Positions 30,160 to 38,725 of a DNA stretch of 42,738 nt are shown here, one piece after another (position 1 is the stretch's first letter; the number at the start of each line of letters is the position of its first letter). The position numbers and the translations under genes are program-made. The stretch lies in contig JAJDBR010000029.1 of NCBI GenBank assembly GCA_029261275.1, forward strand, positions 1-42,738. Reading direction: 5' to 3'. The notes under the pieces were generated by a model that was not told the DNA's origin, searched no databases, and was given only the letters and a program-made list of their open reading frames with translations. Source of the stretch: Nitrospirales bacterium. GTDB lineage: Bacteria > Nitrospirota > Nitrospiria > Nitrospirales > UBA8639.

Positions 30160-32960
30160 GAATTGAGGAAATCGGACTTCAGCATTTTGGCAGCTTTGCC
30201 GGTGGCCGTCTGGCCTTGCACAACGTCAGGGCGGCGACGGTCAGTGGGCCAAATGGTGCCGGAAAATCGACCCTTCTGTTAGATGCCCCGCTCTGGTGCT
30301 TATGGGGGAAATGCCGGACCAATCCCGACAACATGATTAAGCTCGGCGAAACCGAGATGGCCGTGACGTTGACGTTTTGGCTCAACAGTCAACGGTACCG
30401 CGTGATCCGGACTCGCTCGATTCGCACACAAGCCGGAAAGAGTGATCTGCAATTGCAGATCCAAAACGGGGAGGGGTGGAAGCCCATGGGCGGGAAGTCG
30501 GTGCGAGAGACCCAAGCCTCCATTAACGCCCTTCTCCAAGCCACGTATGAGCTCTGCACGTCGACCAATTTCCTGGTGCAGGGCCAATTTGATCAGGTCA
30601 GTAAAGCCACACCCTCCCAACGCCGGGCGTTGCTTTGTGAGTTATTGGGCATCTCGAAGTACGCAGACTATGCCGTCTCCTCGCGACAGTTAGGGAGCCG
30701 AGCTGAGGGAGAACTCGAACAACTCGCCACCCGCGTCGGGGAGTGTGAGCAACAGGTTGAGCGCTATCGCCACGCCAAACAGGAGCTGCACATCGTCGAC
30801 GCGCAATTAGTAGAGACCCGGTCCGCCCACGAGCAGATGAAGCGTGCCCTCACCACGGCCATCGCCGTACATGCCAAATTGGCGGCGCAACTTGAAGCGA
30901 AGCAGGCGACGGTCCAGGGTCAGGATCAATCGTATTTAACCACGCAAATACATCTCCTTCAGCTCAACATTGAAGCCAGAAAGAAGACGATCAACGAATA
31001 TGAAATCTTGGCTGTTAATGAACCGGCACTCCTTCAGAAAAAAAATGATCTCGAAGTGGCACTAAAGAATCAGACGGTAAGGCAGGGGGAACGTGAGGTG
31101 GTCGCTCAGGCCTATCGTGAAGCTGATGAAGCCCTTCAGGTTGCCCAGACGGGCATCGCTGGTCTTCGTTCCCATGAATCTGCACTCACGAATAAACGGG
31201 CATCATTAGAAACAGGGCAAGCCCATCTTCTCGCTCGAATCACAGAGTACGAGCAGGTTATTAAGCAAAATGAAGATCGTACTGGGCAGGCTATTAGTCT
31301 TCATATTTTGGAAGATGATGCGAAAGCCAACGATCAAGCGATTGAGGAAGCTAGCAAGATGGAGATCTTTGCTCACAGTATGCATGAGGCCAATCAAGGC
31401 AAATACCAAGAGATTACTGAGAGGTACAACGGGGCCATTGCTGAACGAGACAAGGCCATCAGCTTAACGGATCAATGGGTTGTGGCGTATGTGGAGGAAA
31501 CACGACGGCTTGAAGAGCGAATCAGGTCGGCGGAGCGGCAAGTGAGTATTCTTCCCACTGTCCCATGTACAACTGATTTGCAACGGCAGTGTGGGTTTAC
31601 GAAAGAAGCCACTCGAGTCAACGAGGAAGACCTGCCACCGCTTCGTGATCAACGAAAGACACGGCTTGTTGATTCTGATCAGATTCGCGCTCTCGCTCCA
31701 TTTAATGCCACCAGCCATGAATTCGAAGCGAAGCGATTACTCAATACTCGTGATGCCTTTGACGTCCTTTCATTGGAAAAAGCCTGGAAGGAGGCGAATC
31801 AAGAACTTGAAAGATTGCGAACGAAAGCCAAGGGCCTGGCGGCTCAGATCACCGAATGCCGTGTATCGCTCCCAGATATGGCCTATCTCAAGAAAGCTCA
31901 AACCGAACTTCCACAATTCCAAGCTAACCTATCCACGACCCGTGAAGACATCGAGGGGATTGCCAAGAACATGACTGTTCTCGATGCCGAGATTCGAGCG
32001 CTGAATGAAGAGGCGTGTCGAGAGCGGCGAACAGGGGCATGGGAAAAAGTGGAGATCCATGATGGCGGGTTACGGGAGAGTGAACGCACCATCGCCTCTC
32101 TCCGGCAATCTATTGAAGACCTACCCAAAGTGCAACACGCGAAAGCTAGCCTCGATGGACTCCGAGCCGATCTTCAGGCGAAAGAGCAGGAACTCACGAA
32201 GGCCAAACAGGAGCTTGCCACACTTCAGGAGAGCGTCGTGGCCTGTCAGCGCCTCACACAGGAGGTGGAAAAGGAGGCGCGGTCCCTCCAAGGATACGAA
32301 CTCTCCCTTCAGAGCGTAGAGAAGAGGACGTCGACATTGACCGCCCAACACGCAGCGCTCCAGGCCACCATTAACCAGACAGTGCAGGCTGAATCCAACT
32401 TGCAAGATATAAAGAAGCAACGGGATACCCTGCGAAATGACGTCCAGCACCTTGCGTGGCTCACGGACGCCTATAAACGTGTGCCGATCCTTCTCCTAGA
32501 AAATGCCTTGCCGGTCTTAGAACACGAAGCCAATCGCGTCCTCGAAACGATTAGTTCGTCAGGCATGACCCTGCGGATTGATACACAAAAAACCTTGAAG
32601 TCGACCGAAGAGCTTGTGGATACCGTCGATATCATTGTCCGTGATCAGGTGGGCGAGCGACCGTATGAGGCGTTCTCGGGTGGGGAACGCATGCGGCTGG
32701 ACCTGGCGTTGCGCTTAGGGCTGTCCAAGCTCATCTCGACACGATCGGGGTCCAAGATTCAAACCCTCATTATGGATGAAGCGTTTGCCCCGTTAGATGT
32801 TGATGGGGTGCAGCGCATGCGCCGTTGTTTGGCGTGGCTTGAAGAGGAATATCCGCTCGTCTTAGTCATTACCCATGATGAGGAGCTGAAAGATTCGTTG
32901 GGCTCACGCATTGTGGTGACCCCCGGTCCAACCGGCTCCACCGTAGAGGTCTTGGAATGA
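30156..32960 (+). CDS. Rad50/SbcC-like SMC-family ATPase (gp46-like)
   Basis: A 934-residue ATPase. Walker A is GPNGAGKST (31-39), the signature FSGGERMRLDLALRLG starts at ~840, Walker B is LIMDEAFAPLD (871-881) and a final ITHDEEL switch His follows. The two halves are joined by a long coiled coil. At the exact centre, where the zinc hook is expected, VPCTTDLQRQC has two cysteines (471, 479) separated by seven residues rather than CxxC. Together with the preceding nuclease it tethers and trims DNA ends. ATGA-coupled on both sides. Confidence 0.9.
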   Translation: MRIEEIGLQHFGSFAGGRLALHNVRAATVSGPNGAGKSTLLLDAPLWCLWGKCRTNPDNMIKLGETEMAVTLTFWLNSQRYRVIRTRSIRTQAGKSDLQLQIQNGEGWKPMGGKSVRETQASINALLQATYELCTSTNFLVQGQFDQVSKATPSQRRALLCELLGISKYADYAVSSRQLGSRAEGELEQLATRVGECEQQVERYRHAKQELHIVDAQLVETRSAHEQMKRALTTAIAVHAKLAAQLEAKQATVQGQDQSYLTTQIHLLQLNIEARKKTINEYEILAVNEPALLQKKNDLEVALKNQTVRQGEREVVAQAYREADEALQVAQTGIAGLRSHESALTNKRASLETGQAHLLARITEYEQVIKQNEDRTGQAISLHILEDDAKANDQAIEEASKMEIFAHSMHEANQGKYQEITERYNGAIAERDKAISLTDQWVVAYVEETRRLEERIRSAERQVSILPTVPCTTDLQRQCGFTKEATRVNEEDLPPLRDQRKTRLVDSDQIRALAPFNATSHEFEAKRLLNTRDAFDVLSLEKAWKEANQELERLRTKAKGLAAQITECRVSLPDMAYLKKAQTELPQFQANLSTTREDIEGIAKNMTVLDAEIRALNEEACRERRTGAWEKVEIHDGGLRESERTIASLRQSIEDLPKVQHAKASLDGLRADLQAKEQELTKAKQELATLQESVVACQRLTQEVEKEARSLQGYELSLQSVEKRTSTLTAQHAALQATINQTVQAESNLQDIKKQRDTLRNDVQHLAWLTDAYKRVPILLLENALPVLEHEANRVLETISSSGMTLRIDTQKTLKSTEELVDTVDIIVRDQVGERPYEAFSGGERMRLDLALRLGLSKLISTRSGSKIQTLIMDEAFAPLDVDGVQRMRRCLAWLEEEYPLVLVITHDEELKDSLGSRIVVTPGPTGSTVEVLE

Positions 32961-33313
32961 GTAAAGAATATCAACAACCCCCACCGCTCCCTGAGGACCC
33001 GCTCCCGTTATTTGATGCCGCGAAGACTGAACCCATCACGGGTTTGGTGGGGTCTATCCTGGCCGTCCTGCTCGCCCATGGCGGGTGGATGGCGGTGATG
33101 GAGATTCAAGCGGCGATCGACAAACGATTTGGTGTGACGGTTTCGTATGCGCAGATTGGGGTAGAGTTGACGAATTTTCTTCAAGAGGCAACGAGTTGTG
33201 CGGTCCTTGAGCAGCGATATCGCGAGGGGACGCAGATCTATGAATATCATGTGCGAGGTCATCTCGGTGTAGGAGGCGTGGCCGGCCAATCTGATGTTTG
33301 GCCTCCTGTATAA
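32957..33313 (+). CDS. Winged-helix-like protein (118 aa)
   Basis: The ATG overlaps the Rad50-like stop. After a Pro-rich start, residues ~30-105 (LAVLLAHGGWMAVMEIQAAI, FGVTVSYAQIGVELTNFLQE, AVLEQRYREGTQIYEYHVRG) follow the helix-helix-wing pattern of winged helix-turn-helix domains. It could bind DNA as a regulator or a replication accessory. About 88 bases follow before the next gene, with a short GGGTT/AGCCC hairpin and a T-run that may be a weak terminator. Confidence 0.5.
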   Translation: MSKEYQQPPPLPEDPLPLFDAAKTEPITGLVGSILAVLLAHGGWMAVMEIQAAIDKRFGVTVSYAQIGVELTNFLQEATSCAVLEQRYREGTQIYEYHVRGHLGVGGVAGQSDVWPPV

Positions 33314-33401
33314 GACCAGGTCCGCCACATTGCTCCATTGGGTTGCCCGGTAGCCCCTCCTACGCCCTAAATTTTTTCTTTAATTGAACCAAGGAGGGTT
33401 C

Positions 33402-34340
33402 GTGCCAAAAAGCCCAGGCCCCATCTATAGAAAAATTAGCGTACAAATGTGGGGCGATAAAAAATATAAATCGTTATCACGTCCACAGCCGAACGCACGG
33501 GACTTATGGGTTTACCTGTTGACCAACGAACATACCCGCATCCTGCCTGGGTTGTACTGCATTAGCCTCTACAGTATGTCCGAACAATTTACATGGCCTC
33601 TTCAATCCACCAAAGCCAAATTACAAGAAATTCTTGAGAAGGGGATGGCGTATTTCGACCAAGACACCCGGCTTATTTGGTTACCTAATGCGCTCTTCCA
33701 TAATCCACCAGACAATAGCAATCAAGTGAAGGGGTGGGCGCGGCATTTTGTGGAAATGCCGGAATGCTCTGTGAAGGATAGCGCACTTAAAGACCTCGAC
33801 TCCTTTCTCCAAGGAATTGATAACGAGTTTGGGAAAGGGTTTATGAAAGTGTTTTACCAAGCGTTACGAAACTATTCACCAAAGGGTTTCATGACCCCGT
33901 CACTAGACGGTATGGGAACCCAAGAACAAGAACAAGAACAAGAACAAGAACAAGAACAAGAACAAGAACGGCTGACGCCGTGGGTGTTGCAAAAAATGTG
34001 GAATGAGATTCCAGGAATTTCTCGGAGCCAAATTCTCGGAGACACCATTAAAGCCACCATCAACCAACGCCTTCGTGAGCATGGGGATCGGGAGTGGTGG
34101 GACGCCTATTTCTTGAAAATTCGCTCTTCGGATTATCTTTGTGGGCGTAGCAAAACCGGGTGGGCGGCTAGTTTGGGATGGGTGTGCGGCCCCAAAAATC
34201 TGGATAAAGTTTTAGAAGGCACATACGACAATCGTGGCGAGGCGAAAGAGCAAAACTGGCAAGACATGAAAACAAAAGCCAAGGCTCTCATTGCTGATGG
34301 TGCGACCGGCCCGCCATCCACCACACAAGGAACCGCATGA
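33402..34340 (+). CDS. Phage replication initiator/organiser-like protein
   Basis: A 312-residue protein starting at GTG 33402 with AAGGAGG upstream. Residues 1-130 (IYRKISVQMWGDKKYKSLSR, PQPNARDLWVYLLTNEHTRI, LPGLYCISLYSMSE, DQDTRLIWLPNALF) match the N-terminal winged-helix domain of phage replisome organisers, which sense and bind the origin. A glutamate-glutamine repeat linker (residues ~174-190) separates it from a C-terminal domain (LQKMWNEIPGISRSQILGDT, REWWDAYFLKIRSSDYLCGR, GWAASLGWVCGPKNLDKVLE) that probably contacts the helicase. The next gene may be the loader. Confidence 0.65.
   Translation: MPKSPGPIYRKISVQMWGDKKYKSLSRPQPNARDLWVYLLTNEHTRILPGLYCISLYSMSEQFTWPLQSTKAKLQEILEKGMAYFDQDTRLIWLPNALFHNPPDNSNQVKGWARHFVEMPECSVKDSALKDLDSFLQGIDNEFGKGFMKVFYQALRNYSPKGFMTPSLDGMGTQEQEQEQEQEQEQEQERLTPWVLQKMWNEIPGISRSQILGDTIKATINQRLREHGDREWWDAYFLKIRSSDYLCGRSKTGWAASLGWVCGPKNLDKVLEGTYDNRGEAKEQNWQDMKTKAKALIADGATGPPSTTQGTA
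33921..33968 (+). repeat. Hexanucleotide CAAGAA microsatellite (8 copies)
   Basis: Eight exact CAAGAA units encode alternating Glu-Gln in the linker of the initiator-like gene. Because the unit is 6 bases, copy-number slippage changes linker length but not reading frame. Confidence 0.95.
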
Positions 34341-34843
34341 CGTTTGATGAATGCTCTGACGGGCTCATTCGCCTTGCTGAAGCCCATGGGGAAACGTTAA
34401 CGGAGGGGAAGATTGCGGCCTATTTTCAAAAACTGCGACATGTCCATGCCCATGATTGGGAGTCAGCCGTGATTAACCTCCAGGCCACGCGGCTTTTTCC
34501 GAGGGATTGGCGAGACATGTTGAAAGAGGCGGATGTTCAGCGAAGTGATCGGCATAAATTGATGGTTACGCAAGAACGCCAAGAAGCGGACCAATTTTTT
34601 ACCCCTCCCATTCAACAAAAAAACGAAGATAGTATGGATTTTATCTGTCATCAATGCGCGGTCAATGCCATGGTGTATTTTCAAACAAAGGATCCCAAAT
34701 TACAAGAGGCCGTCAAGGGGCACTTGGAGAATTTTGAATTTGCGCAATGGGCGAAACGGCAGCCCTCGAGAGTGAATACTGAGGGGTCTATTTACGACAC
34801 CTTTATGTTGTTTGTTGAGACAGGAAACGTGATTCGTGCATGA
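34337..34843 (+). CDS. Possible helicase loader / replication accessory protein
   Basis: A 168-residue protein ATGA-coupled to the initiator-like gene. The N-terminal ~75 residues (IRLAEAHGETLTEGKIAAYF, ESAVINLQATRLFPRDWRDM) are helical in the manner of small G39P-type loader proteins. The C-terminal part has FICHQCAVNAMVYF (CxxC) and RVNTEGSIYDTFMLFVETGN. Position directly after the initiator supports a loader or primosome role. No AAA+ motif is present. Confidence 0.5.
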   Translation: MTFDECSDGLIRLAEAHGETLTEGKIAAYFQKLRHVHAHDWESAVINLQATRLFPRDWRDMLKEADVQRSDRHKLMVTQERQEADQFFTPPIQQKNEDSMDFICHQCAVNAMVYFQTKDPKLQEAVKGHLENFEFAQWAKRQPSRVNTEGSIYDTFMLFVETGNVIRA

Positions 34844-35039
34844 GGAATGGCTCACAATTTGGCGAGGGATGGCGATGGTAACCACTGGGCATGACCCACA
34901 GAGTGTAAAAGGCAAAAAGATTTGTGCGTTATTAAAAAGTGGTGATGTGGCCACACAAAAGAAGGATCTCGGGCTCCTACGGATGGTGCGTTCCCAATTA
35001 CATGGAGTATTACGTCATGACCCAACCACTCATGGATGA
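34836..35039 (+). CDS. Hypothetical protein (67 aa)
   Basis: The GTG start overlaps the previous gene by 8 bases, with AGGAAAC upstream. The product is basic and helical (VKGKKICALLKSGDVATQKK, DLGLLRMVRSQLHGVLRHDP). No family is recognised. The next gene begins inside its 3' end, which fits coupled translation. Confidence 0.5.
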   Translation: MHEEWLTIWRGMAMVTTGHDPQSVKGKKICALLKSGDVATQKKDLGLLRMVRSQLHGVLRHDPTTHG

Positions 35040-35436
35040 GGGTATCACTTGGTGGGTGCCAGTGTATTACGAACCTATTCTCGGCTCAGGCGAACGCCTG
35101 ACGGTGGTGGTGTGTTTAGTGAATGACTGGGGGGCGCATATTGTGGAGAAGGTGAAAGATTTTATGGTGCTTGCCCATGTGATTGGGTTGGAAGAAGTCA
35201 ACGCGATGCGGAACTGTGTGCAGCAGGTGTTTCAGGTCCTCGAAACACAATTAGCGCTCACGAAAAACTTGGCGACCTTGGACCCGAGAATGGATGGCGT
35301 GACCATGGGGACGGTGCGCAGGATTCCGCATGGCGATGTGGCGCTCACCATTCAAGTGGCGATCCAGCAAGCCAGTTTTCTGTGTGGGGTCTTGACGACG
35401 CCGTCGACGCCCTCAGGGGTGGTGGGGCACGCATGA
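35017..35436 (+). CDS. Hypothetical protein (139 aa)
   Basis: GGAG lies 8 bases before the ATG at 35017. The sequence looks like an alpha/beta domain: YEPILGSGERLTVVVCLVND, VKDFMVLAHVIGLEEVNAMR, QVLETQLALTKNLATLDPRM and ALTIQVAIQQASFLCGVLTT. No family is recognised. It is ATGA-coupled to the methyltransferase downstream. Confidence 0.55.
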   Translation: MTQPLMDEGITWWVPVYYEPILGSGERLTVVVCLVNDWGAHIVEKVKDFMVLAHVIGLEEVNAMRNCVQQVFQVLETQLALTKNLATLDPRMDGVTMGTVRRIPHGDVALTIQVAIQQASFLCGVLTTPSTPSGVVGHA

Positions 35437-36071
35437 GCCTCCCAAAACCTTACTACGAAGAGCCGGGCATTACGATCTATCACGGGGATTGCCGTGAGAT
35501 TTTACCGCATTTACCGAAGGTAGATTTAGTGCTGACGGACCCGCCGTATGGGATTGGGGCAAGTTCAGGCGTTGGGAAGTACGGGATTAAGAAGTGGGGA
35601 GGTTCCAAAGATTTAAAGTGGGATGAAGCAATCCCAACACGGGAAGCATTTGACATTGTTTTAGCTTCTGGGAGTCTCCAGATTATTTGGGGAATGAACT
35701 ACTTTCAATTGCCAGCCACTCGGAAGTACCTAGTTTGGGATAAGGGGGCGGGGTTCAGGCAAAGAACGTTTGCTGAGTGTGAGTTGGCTTGGTGTTCATG
35801 GGACGGCAACTCTGAAATTTATACAAGAGACCCGCTGGCCTGTAGAGATTATAAGGGTAAAGACCATCCCACGCAGAAGCCTATTGAACTATTTAAATGG
35901 TGCATTGATATTGCAGGTGCAGCGAAAACCATCCTCGACCCCTTCATGGGCTCCGGCACGACACTGAGAGCCGCTAAGGATTTAGGCCGACAAGCTATCG
36001 GGATTGAGATCGAAGAGAAATATTGTGAGATTGCCGTCAACCGCCTCCGGCAAGAAGTGTTGCCTTTATGA
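35433..36071 (+). CDS. DNA N6-adenine methyltransferase (DNA_methylase N6/N4 type)
   Basis: A 212-residue enzyme with the catalytic DPPY (36-39) before the SAM-binding LDPFMGSGTT (168-177), the order of beta-class methyltransferases. YLVWDKGAGFRQRTFAECEL and HPTQKPIELFKWCI are the usual conserved stretches; DPPY favours adenine. There is no restriction endonuclease beside it, so it is probably an orphan used to protect phage DNA or regulate it. It starts at an ATGA overlap; GTGGGGCACGC lies upstream and is repeated before the next gene. Confidence 0.9.
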   Translation: MSLPKPYYEEPGITIYHGDCREILPHLPKVDLVLTDPPYGIGASSGVGKYGIKKWGGSKDLKWDEAIPTREAFDIVLASGSLQIIWGMNYFQLPATRKYLVWDKGAGFRQRTFAECELAWCSWDGNSEIYTRDPLACRDYKGKDHPTQKPIELFKWCIDIAGAAKTILDPFMGSGTTLRAAKDLGRQAIGIEIEEKYCEIAVNRLRQEVLPL

Positions 36072-36082
36072 GTGGGGCACGC

Positions 36083-36502
36083 ATGAAGATCTATCTCGCG
36101 AGTGCCTTCGATCAACGTTGGTGGCTGCGCACCATCGTGCCGGTGTTGGAAGAGCGGGGGTGGACAGTGACGAGTGACTGGGTGCAGTTGACGGATGAGG
36201 ATATGTCGGGAAATGACGATCTTCTGATTGGGGGGACCCTTGAAGAGATATGGGCTGAACGCAATTTCAATCAACTCCATGAGGCTGATACGTTCCTATT
36301 ATTTGTGCGGGGGCATTCGAAGGGGGGGTGTTGGACGGAATTGGGGATCGCGATTGCGGAAGGTAAAACGTGCCTTGTGGTGGGAGAAACCAAGAATGTA
36401 TTTCGACACCTTCCAGGGGTTCTCTGTGTTGAAGAAGCTCAGTGGGTGGAGGCGCTCGACGGGATACGGAAGAAGGATAAGAATGCCCACACTCACACTT
36501 AA
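36083..36502 (+). CDS. Nucleoside 2-deoxyribosyltransferase-like protein
   Basis: A 139-residue protein. KIYLASAFDQRWWLRTIVPV, ADTFLLFVRGHSKGGCWTEL and GIAIAEGKTCLVVGE match the Rossmann-like fold of deoxyribosyltransferase or DUF4406-like proteins. The Glu in WTELGIA is in the position of the catalytic nucleophile. It may remodel nucleotides or have a regulatory role. The second ATG at 36083 is preferred (GGGG upstream); the first ATG at 36068 overlaps the methyltransferase stop. The last 20 bases overlap the next gene. Confidence 0.6.
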   Translation: MKIYLASAFDQRWWLRTIVPVLEERGWTVTSDWVQLTDEDMSGNDDLLIGGTLEEIWAERNFNQLHEADTFLLFVRGHSKGGCWTELGIAIAEGKTCLVVGETKNVFRHLPGVLCVEEAQWVEALDGIRKKDKNAHTHT

Positions 36503-37004
36503 CCAAATTGATTTGTTTCTACCGCCCGACCTCCTGCATCAAGAAAGGTGTGATCTTGGGCATTTACGAAAAGAAAACCAGCGGTTACGGGCAATGAGTA
36601 AAGGGACTCACTGTCCGGTGTGTGACCAGTTTTGTAAGCGTTACAAACGCGCGTTTTTTTCTACGCCATGCCGCGCCCTTATCGCTCTATATCGACTAGA
36701 TGCGAACAATAATCTTCGTGGTAAGCACCACGGGAGAGATATTTACCGAATGGCGAACATTAAACCAGGGGTTAGTGCGTTACAGATGGTTGGATATTTT
36801 CAACTAGCGACCTATCAGGGGGCCGAGAGTGGGTTTTGGGCCATCACGGAAAGAGGGCGGTTATTTGTGGAGGGAAAAGCCCAGGTGCCGAAATATGTGC
36901 TGCTGTATAACGATCGGGTCTTAGGATTTGATGCTTCTGAGATGATCGGGGTGGATGAGGCCCTTGGAAAACATTTTAATTATTCGGAGTTAATGGGGCG
37001 ATGA
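36483..37004 (+). CDS. Hypothetical zinc-binding protein (173 aa)
   Basis: AGAAGGATAAG precedes the ATG. The N-terminal helix is followed by THCPVCDQFCKRYKRAFF, then C at about 60, a possible zinc finger. The second half (RALIALYRLDANNNLRGKHH, VSALQMVGYFQLATYQGAES, FWAITERGRLFVEGKAQVPK) has a winged-helix-like helix-then-wing arrangement. A DNA-binding role is plausible. No named family is recognised. Confidence 0.55.
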   Translation: MPTLTLNQIDLFLPPDLLHQERCDLGHLRKENQRLRAMSKGTHCPVCDQFCKRYKRAFFSTPCRALIALYRLDANNNLRGKHHGRDIYRMANIKPGVSALQMVGYFQLATYQGAESGFWAITERGRLFVEGKAQVPKYVLLYNDRVLGFDASEMIGVDEALGKHFNYSELMGR

Positions 37005-37038
37005 CGATTGGCCTTAAAGGGTAAGGAGGGAGTGAATA

Positions 37039-37446
37039 ATGGATAGCCGTGAACAATTTATAGATAAACAAAAACAGTCGCTCTTTGCTGGGGAACCTAT
37101 TCCAGAGGGGTTTACGAATAAGCCTATTTGTATTGAAGTCCTCGCCCTCACGTATAAGGGGCTTGCCTTGCATCCAGGCGGAAACTTGGTGGTTGATTTT
37201 GAATTAGGCAGTTTTGGGCTCAAGTGGGTGGTGTCGCATATTCAGACGGGACGACGGCTGCATCAGTGGCGGCTCAAAAGCGTGGCGATGAAATATCTGA
37301 AGGCTGTGGCGGAGTTGACAGATTGGGAGCATGCCGAATTGATGGTGCTGGAACACAATACGGCTCTCCAGGAACAAGTTAAGCGCATCATGATGGATTG
37401 TGTGGCGGAAGAAGAAAGCGAAGAAGGGTTTTTCCAATATTGTTGA
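37039..37446 (+). CDS. Hypothetical protein (135 aa)
   Basis: AAGGAGGG precedes the ATG. The sequence reads as two helices and a sheet: FIDKQKQSLFAGEPIPEGFT, FELGSFGLKWVVSHIQTGRR, VAMKYLKAVAELTDWEHAEL, with an acidic C-terminus (EEESEEGF). No family is recognised. A 15-codon frame (37458-37505) starts just after its stop, overlapping the next gene. Confidence 0.55.
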   Translation: MDSREQFIDKQKQSLFAGEPIPEGFTNKPICIEVLALTYKGLALHPGGNLVVDFELGSFGLKWVVSHIQTGRRLHQWRLKSVAMKYLKAVAELTDWEHAELMVLEHNTALQEQVKRIMMDCVAEEESEEGFFQYC

Positions 37447-37494
37447 TGGGGCATGAAATGAGTCAATCAAAGATTGAATGGAGTGTGTTCCCTC

Positions 37495-37968
37495 ATGCCA
37501 GCTAAACGATCATCCACTCAAGGCGGCAGCCCAGCATTAACTGAGGCTTTTAAGGTTTTGGGTCGTATCAGGACACGTCGAACGCGGCGCCGCGTACAAC
37601 CCAAATCGGGTATGAATAAGACGGAAGCCCAATATGCCGCGTATCTCTCTCAGCATCCAGACGTTGTCAGTTGGAAGCATGAACCTCTGTCTCTCTGGCT
37701 GGCCAAAGACTGCCGGTTTATCCCCGATTTCTTTGTGGAACATCGGGATGGCACTTTGAAAGCGGTCGATGTGAAAAAGGTGTGGCGGGGTCAAGAGAAA
37801 CCTCATGCGGAAGATGATGCCCTGGTCAAACTCAAGCTCGCTGGGCAGATCTATGGCGATTGGTTTGCGATTGTCATGACATGGGTGAGCCCGCAAACGG
37901 GTACGTGGGAGGAACGGGCGTTTGAGCCGGTCGAGGAAACCGGGAAAGGAGCAAAGCGTGATGGCTGA
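37495..37968 (+). CDS. PD-(D/E)XK nuclease (DUF1064-like)
   Basis: A 157-residue protein with the nuclease core: Glu44 in MNKTEAQYAAYL, Asp78 in FIPDFFVEH and DxK in KAVDVKK (Asp92, Lys94), then KLKLAGQIYGDWFAIVM. This matches the phage DUF1064 type of endonuclease, often a resolvase- or VSR-like enzyme. The basic N-terminus (RIRTRRTRRRVQ) would bind DNA. It may resolve replication or recombination intermediates along with the Mre11/Rad50 pair. GGAG lies 11 bases before the ATG at 37495. Confidence 0.75.
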   Translation: MPAKRSSTQGGSPALTEAFKVLGRIRTRRTRRRVQPKSGMNKTEAQYAAYLSQHPDVVSWKHEPLSLWLAKDCRFIPDFFVEHRDGTLKAVDVKKVWRGQEKPHAEDDALVKLKLAGQIYGDWFAIVMTWVSPQTGTWEERAFEPVEETGKGAKRDG

Positions 37969-38233
37969 CACCACGGCGGAGTCGACCACGAACATTTGTG
38001 AGGATTGCGGCAAGGCCATCCCCGCGATGGTGACCTATGCGTCTGCGGAAATGGGCGCGGGGATACCGACGAAACCGGATCGGTGTGATGGCTGCAAGTA
38101 TGAACAAATTATGCGGCATTGCATCATCTTGGTGCGGAAGCCCTTTCGGTCGCCCTTTCCGCGGCGGAAACGGGATGGCCGCGTCCCGGAGATCTTTGTT
38201 TCAACCCCATATTCTGAGGCATCAGCGACCTGA
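37961..38233 (+). CDS. Small zinc-ribbon protein (90 aa)
   Basis: AAAGGAG precedes the ATG, which overlaps the nuclease stop. TTNICEDCGKAIPAMV and RCDGCKYEQIMRHC give a four-cysteine zinc ribbon. The C-terminal half is basic (RKPFRSPFPRRKRDGRVPEI). It may be a DNA-binding or adaptor protein; one of a run of zinc-ribbon proteins in this part of the genome. Confidence 0.6.
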   Translation: MADTTAESTTNICEDCGKAIPAMVTYASAEMGAGIPTKPDRCDGCKYEQIMRHCIILVRKPFRSPFPRRKRDGRVPEIFVSTPYSEASAT

Positions 38234-38445
38234 TGGCTCTTCAAGAAAGGGACACACCTGTGGAGCCTTCCTTCCCGATGTGCGATTCGGAGATTGACGC
38301 GTTGTTGCAAGAGGGACGCGAGTTGTATGCAAGGGGCTCGGTCTATGCGGCCCTGATCTGTGCCAAGGCCGCGGCGGCCGCCATTCAGGGACACCTGGAT
38401 GCGCAGGACCAACTCGCCATTCGATCCTTGCAGGGGCATGGGTAA
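38233..38445 (+). CDS. Small helical protein (70 aa)
   Basis: It starts at the stop of the zinc-ribbon gene (TGATGG). The sequence is mostly helix: DSEIDALLQEGRELYARGSV, YAALICAKAAAAAIQGHLDA. The helix-turn-helix repeat resembles a TPR-like hairpin. No function is recognised. Confidence 0.5.
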   Translation: MALQERDTPVEPSFPMCDSEIDALLQEGRELYARGSVYAALICAKAAAAAIQGHLDAQDQLAIRSLQGHG

Positions 38446-38665
38446 TCCACCATGTCCGCGATGCCAAGGGCTACTCATTCTGGAGCGCGCGTTGGATATC
38501 TTAGAAAACATTCCCGATGCCCTGCTCTTACGGTGCATTCAATGTGGCCATCGGTACGACCCCGTGATGGAGCGCAATCGTCGGGGGGAGGGTCCGCCGG
38601 CCAAAGAGGTGAATAGTCGGGGTGGGAGGCTTCGCCGGAAGCCACACCACGACCGCCGAGATTGA
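38438..38665 (+). CDS. Small zinc-ribbon protein (75 aa)
   Basis: AGGGG precedes the ATG, which overlaps the previous stop. NPPCPRCQG and LRCIQCGHRY form a four-cysteine zinc ribbon around a short helix. The C-terminus is basic and Gly-rich (NSRGGRLRRKPHHDRRD). It lies just before the SF2 helicase. Confidence 0.6.
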   Translation: MGNPPCPRCQGLLILERALDILENIPDALLLRCIQCGHRYDPVMERNRRGEGPPAKEVNSRGGRLRRKPHHDRRD

Positions 38666-38725
38666 AGGGGGGGCCTTTTGCTGACTAACAATATGGACAA
38701 CGGGAACCGTACTAGAAAGTAAGCC

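Noticed and set aside
33314-33401. Intrinsic terminator before the replication initiator gene
   Set aside because: The GGGTT/AGCCC stem is only 5 bp and the T-run lies some 15 bases beyond it; too weak to call.
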